Shown piece by piece: positions 1 to 12,900 of a DNA stretch of 64,000 nt. Numbering within the stretch: the first letter of the stretch is position 1; each line of letters opens with the position of its first letter. The notes under the pieces were generated by a model. That model was not told where the DNA came from and ran no database searches. It saw only the letters and a list, made by a program, of their open reading frames with translations. Source of the DNA: Nemania diffusa (lineage: Eukaryota; Ascomycota; Sordariomycetes; Xylariales; Xylariaceae); assembly GCA_038501195.1 (NCBI GenBank), contig JBBPUQ010000001.1:3224001-3288000 (forward strand). The letters are read 5' to 3'. Both the position numbers and the translations under genes were made by a program.

Positions 1-2346
1 CTTTGGAGCCTTTGACGTGCCAGGCGTGGTTCACTTTCGCTAGTAGCTGCATATTGCCGACAGACAGCATCCAGACGGGGAGGAGAGTGGCGAACATACG
101 CATATAGGTACACCTACGCTCCAAACGGCAGAGTATCTGGCATCCTCTATCTGCAAGATCCGGCCAGCAGAGCCATACCCCGGATAGGAAGTATGTACCT
201 TGGCTCGATGGCGAGAATCGACACACAAAGTGGCCTCAATAGGATAGGAGGTGGCCTCGACAGAGTGGCCGCTGTTGTTGGCCTCGAGTTCAAATATCCG
301 GATTGCCCGTGTCGCACCAAAGGGACTAACAACAATATGTCTGCTGCGCCTCTGTCGAGAGACTCAGAGGCCTCTCTGTCCAGTTTATCCGTCAATGGCA
401 ATTTGGCATCGACCTATTTCTTCATATCGTCTTAATTGCGAACCGCATTCTCCCTTGTGCAGCTAGGCGGCTTACCTTAAAAACTCCACTGGATACCCAC
501 ACGACATGGTCGTATCCGACTGTCATCACCCGCTGTTCACCTTCCAGACTACTAGACAGCTCCCAAGAGTCCTGTGACGAATTGGAAGACATGCGGGCCT
601 GACGATCAGGACCGAGTACCACGCCTACTAAAAGAATGGTCATATATGTGGATCAGGATGCCATTTTTCTGACCTTGCTGCCGTCACGTTAGTTCCTACG
701 ATATGAGAATCACTTATATAAGAAGTGACGTAGCGAGCAGCTTTCGAAGATGAGGTATCTTACTATATAGGCTGAACGAATGGTGAACAATTCTTCAAGA
801 ATCACTTTACTTTAGACAAACGACACATAATTGGCACGGAACATTACCCTCAGTATAGATAGTGTAACGTGTAACGTGTGAATATGCATTTTGCGTTCGC
901 GGGTCCAGGCGTCTGGCTTCTATTTACATCAATATATGGCTACCAATGCGCGATTGTGCTGCACATTTGATCTTCACGAGGTTTCATCCCGGTTGGCGAG
1001 GGAAATGCCGTGCTCCCTCGTTAAACAAGCAGAGATAGCGGGCTTATATTGCTACCATATAGATAGATAGACAGACTACCAACAATCTAGCATAACCGCG
1101 CGGCGATGCGCGCGCGGCACGCAGATGATCTTCGCCCTCGTATGCGAAAGATAAAAAGAAAACCACCAGTCGAATAAACAAAGCTCATTACGACCGTTTT
1201 TTGGCTGATCTACGCAGGCACGCTCATTAGGCTCTTTACACAGGCGTTAGATAGATAGATAGGCGGCCTGTGGACTAGAGACCCTTGGACAAACGGCTCG
1301 CGGTCAATGCCTCACGCACGGCTCCCGAATATGGGCGCGCGAGAGAGACACAGGTGAATTATACAGTACGCGTGTGCGCTCTGACCGAGACCTTATCTTG
1401 ATGCTATAAATGTTCGAGGGCGGCAGGCGGCCCGCCTTTCCGCGCAGGCCGGCCACTGGTAAAAGTTGGCCCGGACGTGAGTCTCCCTCCAACAACTAAT
1501 ATCCGGCATCGCGGACCACCGAGGTTCGGCCTTGACTCTCTCTCTTGTCCGGTTGCTCTTTTGGAGATGCCGGCGAGTTTTTTTTAGTGTTCTGTGTTGA
1601 TGCTACTGATGGTCGATAGGTTTGTGACAGTGTCTAGAATACCATTGTTGTTTAACCCCTTTAAGAAAAGGCTGCATGCAGTGTCCAGCAATCCTGACCG
1701 GTCGATATGCAGTCGATCAAGCAGAGCAGTGCTGTTCATCCATTGTTGGACTGTACCGGTGCGTAGTAAGAAACGGTACGCTTGTGTGACATGTGGCACC
1801 CTATATTTCCTTCAAACTTAAATCAACTCCATGGGAGAAAAGGTGACAAGTATATTGAGTATCTCTAGGGTTAAAAAAGACCACTGTTAGGATTCTCAAA
1901 ACTCTCGTTTTACCATTTAATGTATGGATGAATAGTGAGATATTAAACCATAAACCAATAGGAGTTATGAATCCTTCGGGATTTGAAACCAAAGATTATA
2001 CTTGTCTAAACCATAATTTCTCTAGATGGTTGTCGTAGGCTCTCAACCACTCTATCTATGGTTGTGCTTTGTAACTTTGCCAAAAAGTACCCACCATAGA
2101 TAGGATTCTATATATGTAGTCAATTTCTCTGACATTGACAGATGTCTACATGCTCGCCTAAGATTACTAGTTTTGGACTACCGGCTCGAGCTGCTCTGAT
2201 CTATTTCCGTATTGGTCGGCATTCAACTTTCATGAATATTGCAAGTCTCCACTGCTAGACTACAGCGACTTTGGAGTCTAGTAGTTTCATAGATACGAGC
2301 TCTGCATATGAGCTCAAGATGGGCGTGGGGCATTACGTGGTCTTCA
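1..2346. other. Left-edge intergenic region, no firm gene
   Basis: This stretch holds only short reading frames without recognisable domains, plus small tetranucleotide runs of TAGA near 1058-1075 and 1247-1260. One segment on the minus strand (592-476) could be a first coding exon and is listed separately. Otherwise I see nothing I can support. Confidence 0.5.
476..592 (-). CDS. Possible first exon of an unrecognised gene
   Basis: A 39-codon stretch beginning MSSNSSQDSWELSS ends exactly at a strong donor (AAG|GTAAGC, intron starting at 475). The segment VGYDHVVW...SGVFKV looks loosely like the glycine loop and VAIK-lysine strand of fungal kinase-like proteins. The frames downstream, toward the left edge, do not give a clear next exon. 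It may be a gene leaving the window, a broken gene or chance. Listed only because the donor context is good. Confidence 0.2.
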
Positions 2347-3645
2347 TCAAGGGAAATCGCTCCCATCATCCCCCTCGCCCGTCGCGAGCCATGCCTTAGC
2401 AACTTCGTACATGCCCAGGTATAAACCGCTTCCCACAGCCGTCCATACAGAGCGAAGGACCGCGCCTCGGAAAAGCCCAACGACGCCTCTCTGGGCGACG
2501 ACTTCCCGCGCCACAGCGAGCCCTCCTCGCGAGTGGTACACGCCGCGGCGGTCTGCGTCGGCCTTCCCCTCATGTCGAGCGTCCTGCCCGCCGCCGCTCC
2601 CCGCGGCTAGCATCATGCGGGTCTTGACGACATCCATCGGGGTGGTGATCAGCGCCGCAAAGCTGCCAGCCAGCCCGGCGCTCGTCCCCGTGACGACGCC
2701 CGTCTCGAGAAGACTCCGCCGCTGCTGCCCGCCCATCCCGGGCTGGGAATCACGACCACCCCTAGGCGGCGGCGGCGGGCGCCACCCCCACATGCGCGCC
2801 CGCGCGAACTCGAAGATGGGGAACTGGATGGCGGTAAACGGCAAGTTCCGCGCTACCAATGCTGTGTAGCCCGAGAGCAGCCTCCTCCGCCCCGCGTCGG
2901 TACCGGTGCCTAGCTGGCGCAGCGCTTGCAGCGAGGTAGATCGCGCGGACGCGGACTTGCGGCGACCGTCACCATCGCCTTGGCGTTGCTGCTGCTGCTG
3001 CTGCAGCAGCATCTGCGCGTTCTGCTTGATGACCTCGGCTGGCGTCAGCACGAGGCAGGACGCGCATTCCGCCACGGCCGAGGCGCCGGAATGCACGAGC
3101 GGCTGCGGGATCCCGAGGGCGGAGGCGTGGTGGCCAAGAAACGACTTCGACGCCTCGTATACAGTGAAAAATGTCCCCTGTGTGTGGATGAGGTTAGGTG
3201 TTATAAATCATTACGGCTTAGAATAGATCGAGGCTTGGCTCATCCTGAAGGATTTCGAGGATCTGCATGGGTGGGGGAAGGAAAGTATTGCCGAACTGGG
3301 AAATAAAGATTTCGCAATGCATATATGTACATACTGCTGCTGGTAGCGTGGCAACGACCACAATCCCTATACCCTGGTATAGGCCCTTGAATAGTTGCCG
3401 CGAGGGTAAATGGGTTTTGGCTAGGGGATCGGCGAAAGTCTTCACGAAGTCTTGGCTTTGCTGGCGTGTTTTGAGTGTGTCTAGGGGATATATCAGCATG
3501 TCGACTGTGAACGCTGCCGTGGCGCCAGCCTGTTGTTGCTGGTTATTAGTTGTTTGTAACCAGACTTTATGGGAGACGTCACACGCGTGGTGATGTGTCG
3601 AGGGAGGCTTACCAACATGACATCGACATGTGAACTGCCGCTCAT
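2347..3645 (-). CDS. Mitochondrial carrier, S-adenosylmethionine carrier-like (PET8/SLC25A26 type)
   Basis: Inner-membrane solute carrier of the SLC25 family, probably importing S-adenosylmethionine into mitochondria. Three exons join in frame (3645-3613, 3529-3335, 3177-2347) to give 352 aa; introns are 83 and 157 nt with good borders. The three repeats carry the family signature PxD/ExxK/R: YPLDTLKTR, TPAEVIKQN and TPMDVVKTR. The contexts ECASCLVLTPAEVIKQ, LPFTAIQFPIFE and GSGLYLGMYE resemble PET8-type carriers. The start MSGSSHVDVML runs straight into helix 1. An odd point is a poly-Gln run in the second matrix loop, encoded by CTG/CAG repeats near 2985-3010. The exact substrate is inferred; other SLC25 carriers are possible. 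Confidence 0.87.
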
Positions 3646-6600
3646 GATGCAAACTATAGACTGTTTATCCCCATGCAAAATAAAGTAGAGATTTATGAAT
3701 TAGTATAATCTGAACCTAATCTGCAAAATGGTATGGAGCTACAGAATATATATCGTGCTGCGATATCTAGTCCATGTTAAAGGGAATTATGACATCATGT
3801 ATCACTTACAGGGGGGGAGTTATAGCTTCAGCCAATCAGGTTGGTAGAGCTACCCTATTAGAGTTATGTGTTCTGAAACTCCCTACTATCTGTTATCAGT
3901 CCTCCCAAACCTAGGGAATCTCTTGACTACCTAGTATAGATAGAGTGTGATCTTTGGGCTTCAGTTCCTCCACTCCGTAGATCTGATTCTCTAGGCTTTG
4001 TGTGTCAGACGCCCGGGCCCACTTATCCGTTTCTCCGTCACAGGAACCGCATTCACTGCTATTCGAAACTCCATCAACTTAGTTCTAGCAGATGCTTGTA
4101 TTGTAAGGGGTCGAAGACGTAACTTGAGAAAATATTTGGTTTGGTCGGAGTTTGACGATGGCGACTGGCTTGAAGAAGCAGATAAGCGCTAAGTTGATCA
4201 TTTTGTTACCTATTGTTAGAATATTTGATGCAGAAATAGCTGTAACTGAGGGCTAGCGTTTCTGCAAGCTCGAGCCTTACCTTCCGCCGAGAAGTTCTAG
4301 GACGTAAGGTTAAAACTGCGCTACTAGCTTGGGAGTTTTGAGGCAGTGATATTCTATTTCCATTGTATTATTTTCTTATTATACGCTTGGAGCCCTTCGG
4401 ACTAAGGCATGGTACGTACATGGGGAATCTTCTAGTAATGCAGTTTCTTTTCCCGTATAATTTTCCTTTTTGTTCTGCTATGTTTGTCTTGCCTCTTTTG
4501 CCTTTATTACCCTGAAGTGTTGGAAAGTAACCATTCTCTTGTGCATATCTCGGTTGCCTGGAGGAAGACCAGAAGGGCCTCTTTTCTCAATGTCGTACCG
4601 AAAAGCATTTGGAGAGAGAACTAGCATATTTTCTCATTCCTTTCTGTACCGTTTGCAGGTAAGAATTAAGTGTGCGGATGTCTCTCTAACCCCGCGTGTC
4701 GGGCACTTGTCCTCTTCTTGGCCATTAATCATCTTCAAAACGGGCCTCAAGTACCCTATCCTTGTCTACGACTGGATGTAAGCTGATTGAGTTCTTCATG
4801 TGTTCACTATTAGTTTGGGCTTATAGTTGAATTGCAAAAGGTCTTGGGCAATATTTCGGTATATTGTGCCTAGGCCTGTGATAGGCGGCCCTTTTTCGCT
4901 GTCTTGGTCCTTATCTCGTCCTCTAGTCCTCCAAAACTTGACTTCTGGTCCGTATTTTGAAGTGGCTGTGTGTAAAGCCTTAAACTCTTATGCTGTCTCC
5001 CTATCGAGCCCATCCTTGGCCAGACTGTCTATCATTTCGTTCTCAGGTATAATTATTGACGTGGCTTAAATACTAGTGTAAGTAGACTCGTGCATTATTA
5101 GCTAGCTGCTAGATTCTCCGCAAAAATTCTGCGGTCCTCTTCTTTATTCGACGTAAGGCTGCCTGACTGCCTACAAAGATATATATAGCTTCATGGTTTG
5201 TCGATTTCTTATCCTCCTCTAGAGCTTTATACTGCCATTACCTCAGCTTCTGCGATCTCTGCTCGCGTAAAAGGTACCATAGATAGACGCTTCTTCGTCG
5301 TTCGGTAAGATCGTTGTGTAGGACTCTAGCTATCGTACAAACTCTTCTGACTCAGGAATACTGTCTAGGTTGGCTGCTGTATTCCACCATGTGTTGTGGC
5401 GGTTGAAATCCCTAACCCCCTTTTTAATTCGCCCCTTTCCACACCTTTACGCGAGTATTTTGTTGCTAACGCTTAACCGCCTTTTTAACCGTATGGTTTT
5501 TTCCACCCAATTATAGCATGTTTCAGTCGAATTTCATCGTTGCCCTGCCCACGGCCTTCGTACTGTTTGTCGGCAATATCGTTGTAGTGGAAAGCGGAGA
5601 GTTAGCGACCAAGATCAACAGCCTCGGCCAGCCTATCGGGCTATCGGTGTCTACCAGCTAGAGATTTATCGCTATTACGTGGACTGTCTTCGTGTTGACG
5701 GTGGTAATGGCCGTGTGCTGAAGCTATGATACTTGCCAAGGCATGAAGGCTAGGAAGGTTAAGCGGCAGGCTGAGCGATCGGCTGCTCGCCTCTGATGGA
5801 GGGCTTAGGTATGCGTTCGTTCGTACGGGGGTTCTGCTATTGATATGATGGCCTCCCGACATATTTGGGTACTCTGTAGTCTGGACTATGGTGCTTTTGT
5901 GGGCGTATAAGCTCGGGGAGCATTAGCTCTAAAACTAGTCGTGCATCTTCTTGGGTTTATTGGATTGTAGCATCCCATACCCTTTAACTCAAGCAACCCC
6001 CTGGTTAGACTATTTAGGATGTAACTGCTATAGCGAATTGAGGCCATTGAATTAAATATTTACAAACATTACGTTTACTATTTGTAGACTTTATATTGCC
6101 CGTCTTCAAGTTAGATGAACTATGGTGTAGTATAGACACCGAGGTGTAGTCTAGTTGATCAATGAGTATGAGTGAAGGTGTCGCTGAAAATGATTCAGGC
6201 TTATGGATATTTGAACATTAAACACCATTGCCTAGTTTAACCCATGTAGCTTTCATAAGCGTTTTTTCGTATAGAAGGTATTTGTTTTAAAATAATCTTT
6301 CCGTCATTTTCCTAACAATTAGGTACTTATACAATTCAACCGACTTGGCGAAGGTATGACCGGCCCCTTCTGTATCGGATTACTATGGTTAACGAGGTTG
6401 GCTCTCGATCGCGGGAACATTAGGACACAAGGGTGCGAGGTCGCTACTGATGTTATCACCTGCTCTCCGAACCTATGCTCGTCGATAAATATTCTGACTG
6501 GCCTCTATGACCGAGATCATAAAACGAACAGCATAAAGCAGCAGTCTTTCTGGGTTCCAAAATACCCAACCTTGATGGGTATCTAATAGCCTCTTCACTT

Positions 6601-6744
6601 CTCTGTGTCATTATTGAGCTATGTATAACGAATCCTCCACCTCCGTAGGGCTGACGCCAATCGTCAGCAGCTGCCTAATCTTTGTTGTAAACCACCGTTT
6701 TAGAATTGTTTTAGAATTCTTATATCGTTGCTATTAGGGTACAT
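3646..6744. other. Intergenic region with retroelement relic
   Basis: About 3.1 kb of AT-rich DNA between the carrier and the ChAPs gene. The only content I recognise is the degraded LINE between about 4.59 and 5.41 kb (separate entry). The remaining short frames are not convincing. Confidence 0.5.
4590..5410 (-). mobile_element. Degraded non-LTR retrotransposon (LINE, Tad1/I-like) relic
   Basis: Minus-strand translation gives three LINE-type pieces. First, an endonuclease-like DFNRHNTWWNTAANLD near 5410-5360 (EN motif GDFNRHH..W). Second, RNase H pieces: AEIAEAEVMAV, IYIFVGSQAALRRIKK (the usual DSQAAL with the Asp changed to Gly) and NEMIDSLAKDG (5285-4990). Third, the C-terminal RETSAHLILTCKRYRKE segment near 4695-4645 typical of Tad-like ORF2. 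Several in-frame stops interrupt it, some explainable as C-to-T changes, which fits RIP-type decay. The reverse transcriptase domain expected between endonuclease and RNase H is missing. Confidence 0.65.
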
Positions 6745-9088
6745 CTAGCCTTCCGTTCCAGTGCTTCGGAAAGTCGCACATAGTGCGGCGTAATGATGGG
6801 TCAGGTCGAGCACGTTTTGAGGCAAACTCGTCGCCTGGATTATCGATCGCACTTTAACAGCGCCTTCCTCCTCAATCAAAACTCGTATCGTATGAAGTAG
6901 TTCGGGCGAAAACTCGGAATACCATCGGTACTGCCACGTCACTAACCGAATGACAGCCGAAACCGTGTCCTTAGTGTTCCTCTGCTTCTGGTAGGCGCGT
7001 AGGATGCCGGATAGTGCTTTGGGACTAAACCGTGCCGCGAGGCATGCTCGGTATGCCTCAGCCGCCTCATCATGATGCTGTAAGCGTTCTGCTAAGGCAC
7101 CCAGAATCTCCCACTCTTCAGCCGACTTCTTGTACTGCATAGACTGCGCTCGATACTGAGCCATCTGGGTTCTCCAGATAGTGTAGACACGGAGATCTTC
7201 GTAAAGAACCATGAAAAGGCTGTCTAACCATCTCTCGCATAAACGCTTGTTGTTTAATCGAGAGAGATGTTCGTCGGTAGTTGCCGTCTAGAGCATGATT
7301 AGCGGTTCTGTCATCACAAGGGGAAAATAAATCTTACAGTATCACCATCGGCCTTAACCTCGCCAGGATCGATGGTATGTGTCGGCTTCTCCACCGTTTC
7401 ATCGCCGTTGCCATTAGCTAGAGCTTCGGAGGTGGCGTCATTATCGACTGTCTTCTTATCCCCATTCTCCGTTTGATGATCACCATTAGTAGAGGGCTCT
7501 GGCGAGCTACGAAGGGTAGCCGTACTGGGGTTGCGCTTTGGGGGCGGAGCATGTGAAGCATCATCCTGCCTATCGGTTCTATACTCGTCCTCCATGACGA
7601 AGACAGAGCTGCGTATCTTCAACAACTGGTCCCAGCCGATCTTTGCTGTCATCTCAGTAAGAATGTTATATGCCAGCTTGAAGGTACCGCGGTAGCTTGC
7701 TGCTCGAAGGTTGAGTAAACTTGGGTCCACTTGTTCCGAGAATCTAGACTCTGGCTCGCTATCGATCTCATCAAGCCGAGTTTCAGGCAGCGTCGGCAGA
7801 TATACCTCCTTTGGCTCTGGCATTATCGGTGCGTCCTTATCCTGGTATGTGAACATTGGACAAGAATTTAGTATCGTCAGGGCGTTCTCCCAATCTTCTA
7901 GAGTAACGTAGACCTGGGCCAGTCGGGCCCATGTACCAAATTCACTAGGGGCGGCGATGGTACTACGATCAGCACAGCCCAGTGCCATTTTCAATCTCTC
8001 CTCCTTCTGCGCAGGTGTCTCGGCAGTCATTGCCTTCTTTATGAGGAACTCGGCCTGCGAATCCAACATGACATAGTCCATAGGAGATTCCTTCAAGGCC
8101 TGGTAGAGTACTCGGACACCTTGCACCTCCTCATTCCCCATGAAAAGAACCTTGGCGAGCAGCGAAGATACTTCGACATTCTGTGTCCGGAGTTTCTCGA
8201 AGAGATTGATGGCGGAGGTAAAGCGACCAGTTGTGTAGAAATACTTCAACAAACCAGAGGTCAAGTGGTTAGACACATTGTTGGGAACCTGTACAACGGA
8301 ATCGGAACCCAATTGCCAGCCTGTAATGCTATGTATCAGCATTGAACTTGCCTAACGGGTTGAAACATATGTTCCCTCACGAACCTCGGAAGAAAAGGGT
8401 CTCAGCAGCGCTTAGGAAGCGATGCTCAGTCTCGGTATTGGTAACAGGATTGAATCGTCGCACACCCATGATCTTACGTATGGTATCGCCGCTGCCGTCG
8501 TCGGCGTACGAGTAGGCGCGTAATACGCTACAGAGGTATGTCTCGAGCCAGAGTTCATCACTCGCCTTTCGCTTCTCGCCCCTCTCGTCGACACAAAAGG
8601 CCTCGACGGTACCAGGAATGGTGACGTGAACGCGCATGTCAAGGCGGGAGAAGGCATTGTAGCAGCAGTAGACCCCTTCGACAATTTTGTGAGTGGGCGC
8701 TTGACCGTGCTCTTTGTAAGTCAGTGTGTTTATGTAGGCTGCGAGACTGGCTGAGGAGGAGGCATCGACACCGGTGACATGGTGGTAAACACCTGTCTAG
8801 AGTAAAGCGCATGTCAGAGAAGAAATCCCCCGAAGGAAATTGTCTAGGGGGAGGAGGAGGATGAGGAAGAGGAGACATACCTGTTTACCGGTGTTTCTTA
8901 GGTTCTGCTTCAGCAGGTGGACGAGATCTGGTGGCCCGAGTTCGCGAAGAGACACGAGTGTCTCAGTACGAGCATCAATTGACTCGTGTATCACCTCTTC
9001 AGAGATCCTAAACAACCGCTTAGCCGAGCTGGAGCATATATTAGAGACCCAGCGACCCAACTTACTCTGGAACAGCCGGCGCAGGCAT
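6745..9088 (-). CDS. ChAPs family exomer subunit (Bud7/Bch1-like), TPR protein
   Basis: Homologue of the yeast Chs5-Arf1p-binding proteins (Bud7, Bch1, Bch2, Chs6), which in the exomer coat at the trans-Golgi carry cargo such as chitin synthase to the plasma membrane. Proposed exons 9088-9066, 9028-8881, 8796-8385, 8320-7338 and 7287-6745 sum to 2109 nt, 702 aa. Family hallmarks in order are RELGPPDLVHLLKQN, TGVYHHVTGVDASSSASLA, EGVYCCYNAFSR, IMGVRRFNPVTNTETEHRFL, a TPR-rich middle, and a conserved C-terminal block beginning near VLYEDLRVYTIWRTQM. A low-complexity Ser/Asn/Asp linker lies between 7330 and 7600. The start MPAPAVP needs a 37-nt first intron (9029-9065); without it the N-terminus is uncertain. 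It is divergent from HIR3. Confidence 0.9.
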
Positions 9089-9918
9089 TGTGATGGCGGA
9101 TGTTTGGAGGACAAGGAGTGCAGGCAGCTCTCCTTGCTAGCTCCTGGATTAACCTGCCTAATAAGACTATGTGCTATCGTGTGAGACCTTGCAACTCTGG
9201 TGAGCAGTTGAATGCGCTGTTGAAAGCGATATGTGGGTTTGGGGCGCACAGGTGGGAGGTTGTTGGCGTGATGGGAAGTGCCACAGTTGTTGGTAGTTTC
9301 GCGAGATTGATGCGAGGCATGGGATTAGATGGGATTAGATGCTGATTTGGTACATAGGCAGGTACGTACGATAAACACACGCTATATCTTGTAGCAGTGT
9401 AGCTCAGGCTTAGGTACTACAGAGGTACCTACCTAAGGTACCAAGCAGATGTTCGGGGTCTGTATCTAGCGTCTAGGGTAGGAGCCGCCAATCTAAGTCG
9501 CACGGGCCATTTAATTACGCAGGTACCTACATGTACCTAATTGCTATGTAGGTAGATACGGTAGTCTAGTGCATGGATCAATTTAAGTGCTGTAGATACA
9601 TGGTCGCGTTAAACTTACCTATCACGAGCGCGTTACTAGGGCTTTAGCTACGTATTACCTACCTACCTTTCTTTTTTAGAATTCCACACGCTTTTTTATA
9701 TGTAGATGCTGAAGCAACATAATCGCATTTTCACAAAGCACGGAAAACGTTCTGCACGGAAACTGTTCTGGCTTGGAGTCATTATGCGACGGCCTGTGCT
9801 AGGGCACCTTGTCGCAAACTTGAGAGTCGCAAGGCTAGAACATAGAATCTCACAAGATGGCAAGGAAACCACATACCATATATGATGGATGTCCAGCGTG
9901 GATTGTAACTAACAGCAA
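9089..9918. promoter_or_regulatory. Divergent intergenic region between ChAPs and HIR3
   Basis: About 830 bp separate two outward-facing genes, so both promoters must lie here. The stretch contains clusters of TAGGTACCTA-like words (around 9420-9440 and 9520-9560) and no convincing coding sequence. A TAACTAAC...CAG just before the HIR3 ATG looks like an intron 3' end, so an extra upstream HIR3 exon cannot be excluded. Confidence 0.45.
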
Positions 9919-12900
9919 ATGCAGTCTGCCTTCTCCGCTATTAATCTCGAGCCCGAAGAGAACCCCGATGAGGAGATCGACACGTCCCGCGAACTCCACA
10001 TAGACGAAGCTCTCAAGCGCTTTCAGACTGCCTTGAAGCTCCATGCTCAAGGCCCCAGACATTACCAAGAAGCCGCCATTGCCTATGATCATCTTTTCCA
10101 ATCCGAGATATTCCACCTTCCCGAGAGCGTCACCGAGTTCGACCGCGCAGAGAGACAAGCCCAAGGCCGTGACCTGTCTGCCCACTCGTCTTCTCCCCAT
10201 GTCCTCGACGTTGCCCAGCCTGACATCGACGGTGGCGCCAGCAGCTTACCCCAGACCCTCTATCTTGCATACAAGAACCATGGCCAATTTGCCCTCGACG
10301 GCATCCGCCACCAGACCAGGGCGAGCCAGGTGGATAGCACCTCGCTGTTGGAGGACAAGCAGACTCTGGCCCAGGCACAGCGAGCTCTAGAAGAATATAG
10401 CGCTGCTCTGGACCAAGATCCGTCTGATGCTGATCTATGGAGGCGGGCTGCCCGTGTCGCTGCTTTCCTCAGCAGTGCCAGGATTAGCCGCTATTGCCTG
10501 GAGGCGTCTATTGAACTGGACGATGACCCGGCTGTCGACGAAGTCGAGCCTCCGTCTCTCGCTGAGGGCTTCGCAGGTGAGCAGTTGAAGACTCAGCTGC
10601 AGGTTTTATCGGACCAGGTTGCCTTGAGCCACCCTGCCATGGCTCCATTTATCAAGAAGACGATGCCCGAAACTTTGAAGAAATACGTTGACCCGCTCCC
10701 CTTTCTCCCGGACCCTACCAGATCGCTCACCCCTCTTAAACCGACAGTCGACAAACCAAACCCTCGGCAATGCCTTATTCATGTTCCAAATCCCTCCTGG
10801 GTAGATCTCGGGCTGGCCCTTCTCGCTTATACAACAGCCAACGGCGTGGTTGCAGGAAAAGTCGTAATTGATATGCCCCAAATACCAGATGTAATCGATG
10901 ATGTGCAGACGTTAGTTGAACGCCCGAAAGCACCCGAGGATGAAGAAATGCCAACTGCCGAATCGCCCTCTACATCAAAAGAGGATCAAATGGACACCCC
11001 CAAAGAGAGTCGCCCTGACAATGATAATACGCCCGACGACCGTTTACTAGACCGGAGTAGTTCTATCATATCGCGCAAACGGTCTCAGTCCGTCGCTGGT
11101 CTCCCTGATGGTGGAGAGGAAGAAGCGGTGGACGCAAAAAGAAGCAAACGCACTCGTCGCCGTGAAACAGCCGGGGACGGGTTGGATTCGAATACCCTTC
11201 AAATTGCCCAGTTACAACCATTTCAGGCTGCAGACAAGAATCTTTTTCAGATGACTCGCAACATAGCTGAGAACCTGGGCATAGAAGACAAAGCTACCCT
11301 CGAACGCCTTGGTGAAGTGATAGATTTCTGTGCCTCGGATACTAGGACCTCGAAATTGAGCCGCCGTCCCATGGTCGATTTACGTGACTCTCTAACAAAG
11401 TTTGTAGACGAGCACGGGAAAATCCTCTTGGCTAAGAAGGCCGCTTCGCCAATTGGGCTATCCTCATTTCTCGAGCACTCTAAGCCGGGTTCTCAGAATC
11501 ATGTTTCCAGCCCTCCATTTCACGAAACTAGGCGGCTCGCTAATTTTGTCCAGAAAGTCAATGATGGCTGGATGGATATTCAAGAGGTTATTTTCCAGTG
11601 GATGCAGCATATTTGTGCTAACTACCTCAGCAGCACGTGGTCTGACGAGTTGAAGAGAGCAGTGGTCCAGATGACAAGCTATCTACACGAGGATATCTAT
11701 CATCGCACGGAACATGAGCTACTACGTAGCGCTCAAGCGGAGGACCCCAAACCCACACGGGAAGCCGTTGATCGTCTGGTGCAAATGCAGTTTGAGTTAC
11801 ATTTAGACATATATGAACGTATCACCAACCCGAACAGCGCTGTGGACTTCTCTACGCGTGTGGAAACGAAAGCTAGATTAGAGCGCTGGTTTTCTCTGGC
11901 TGCGCAGTTGAGCAGGGAGCGGGCTGAGGCTGAGGATATCTCGTTGTCCATGCGATTCCTGTGGTCTTCCGTGTTCGCCGTGACGCTTACGGAAGGTGCA
12001 GAACGAGATCATGTTTTGCAATGCTGGAAAAGCCTCCGGGATCGACTCAGCGAAGAAGAAAGCACCATCTGCATCCTACTTCCTAACAACGTAATCATGC
12101 CCGAAGTATCTGCACTTGCAGCGGATCGGGAAATATCTAAACTTACCACAATGGACTTCTTCCTCGGGCTGTTCCAGACTGACTTGGAGGACCCCGTCTC
12201 GGTAATTGAATGCTTGGAACCTGTACTAAACCCATCATCAGTCCTTAGCATTGTTGATCAATCACCCGATGCTGAGGGCGATTCTATTACCCCCGAGCTC
12301 ATAATAGCGCCTTCAACCCAGGATAAGCGCCCAGTCACCGAGACCGCAAACCAAGGGCTCCGTGACCTCTGGAAATTTCTCCTGGGCACAAGTACCGAAC
12401 TTCGGCTGTTTCTGTGGACTCGCCTTGGTGATGCTTATGACGCAATTAACTACAAGACTAAACAGTTTTCCTGCTATCTGAAAAGCATTGAGATGATTAC
12501 CCGCGATTTCGAACGAGATCCATATCTTGGTGCCTCTGACGAAACACGGCTACCACTATTCATGAAGATGCTGAAATTTCTTGATGAGTTGCTCATCTCT
12601 GCGTTATCAGCCGCCCTGAACGAACCTAGCGCTTTTGAGATCGTGGACGATGAGCATTTGAAGTTGAGCATTGCAGCTGTAGCTCAACTAAGCTGCATCT
12701 TGCACGTGCCGTCAATGTATGAAGACGAGGTCCGTGTTGGCATGATGCAGCATGCGTCCAATAGCGCTACATTCCAGTCCTATATAAATAAGCTTCGCGA
12801 GATGCAAGTTAGAAACTGGTCCTTGCTTTATACGCTTCTGAAGGCCGGCATGTCTCAGAACAGGTCGGCCTTCCCCACGCCAGAGAGTGAGCGGGCAGAC

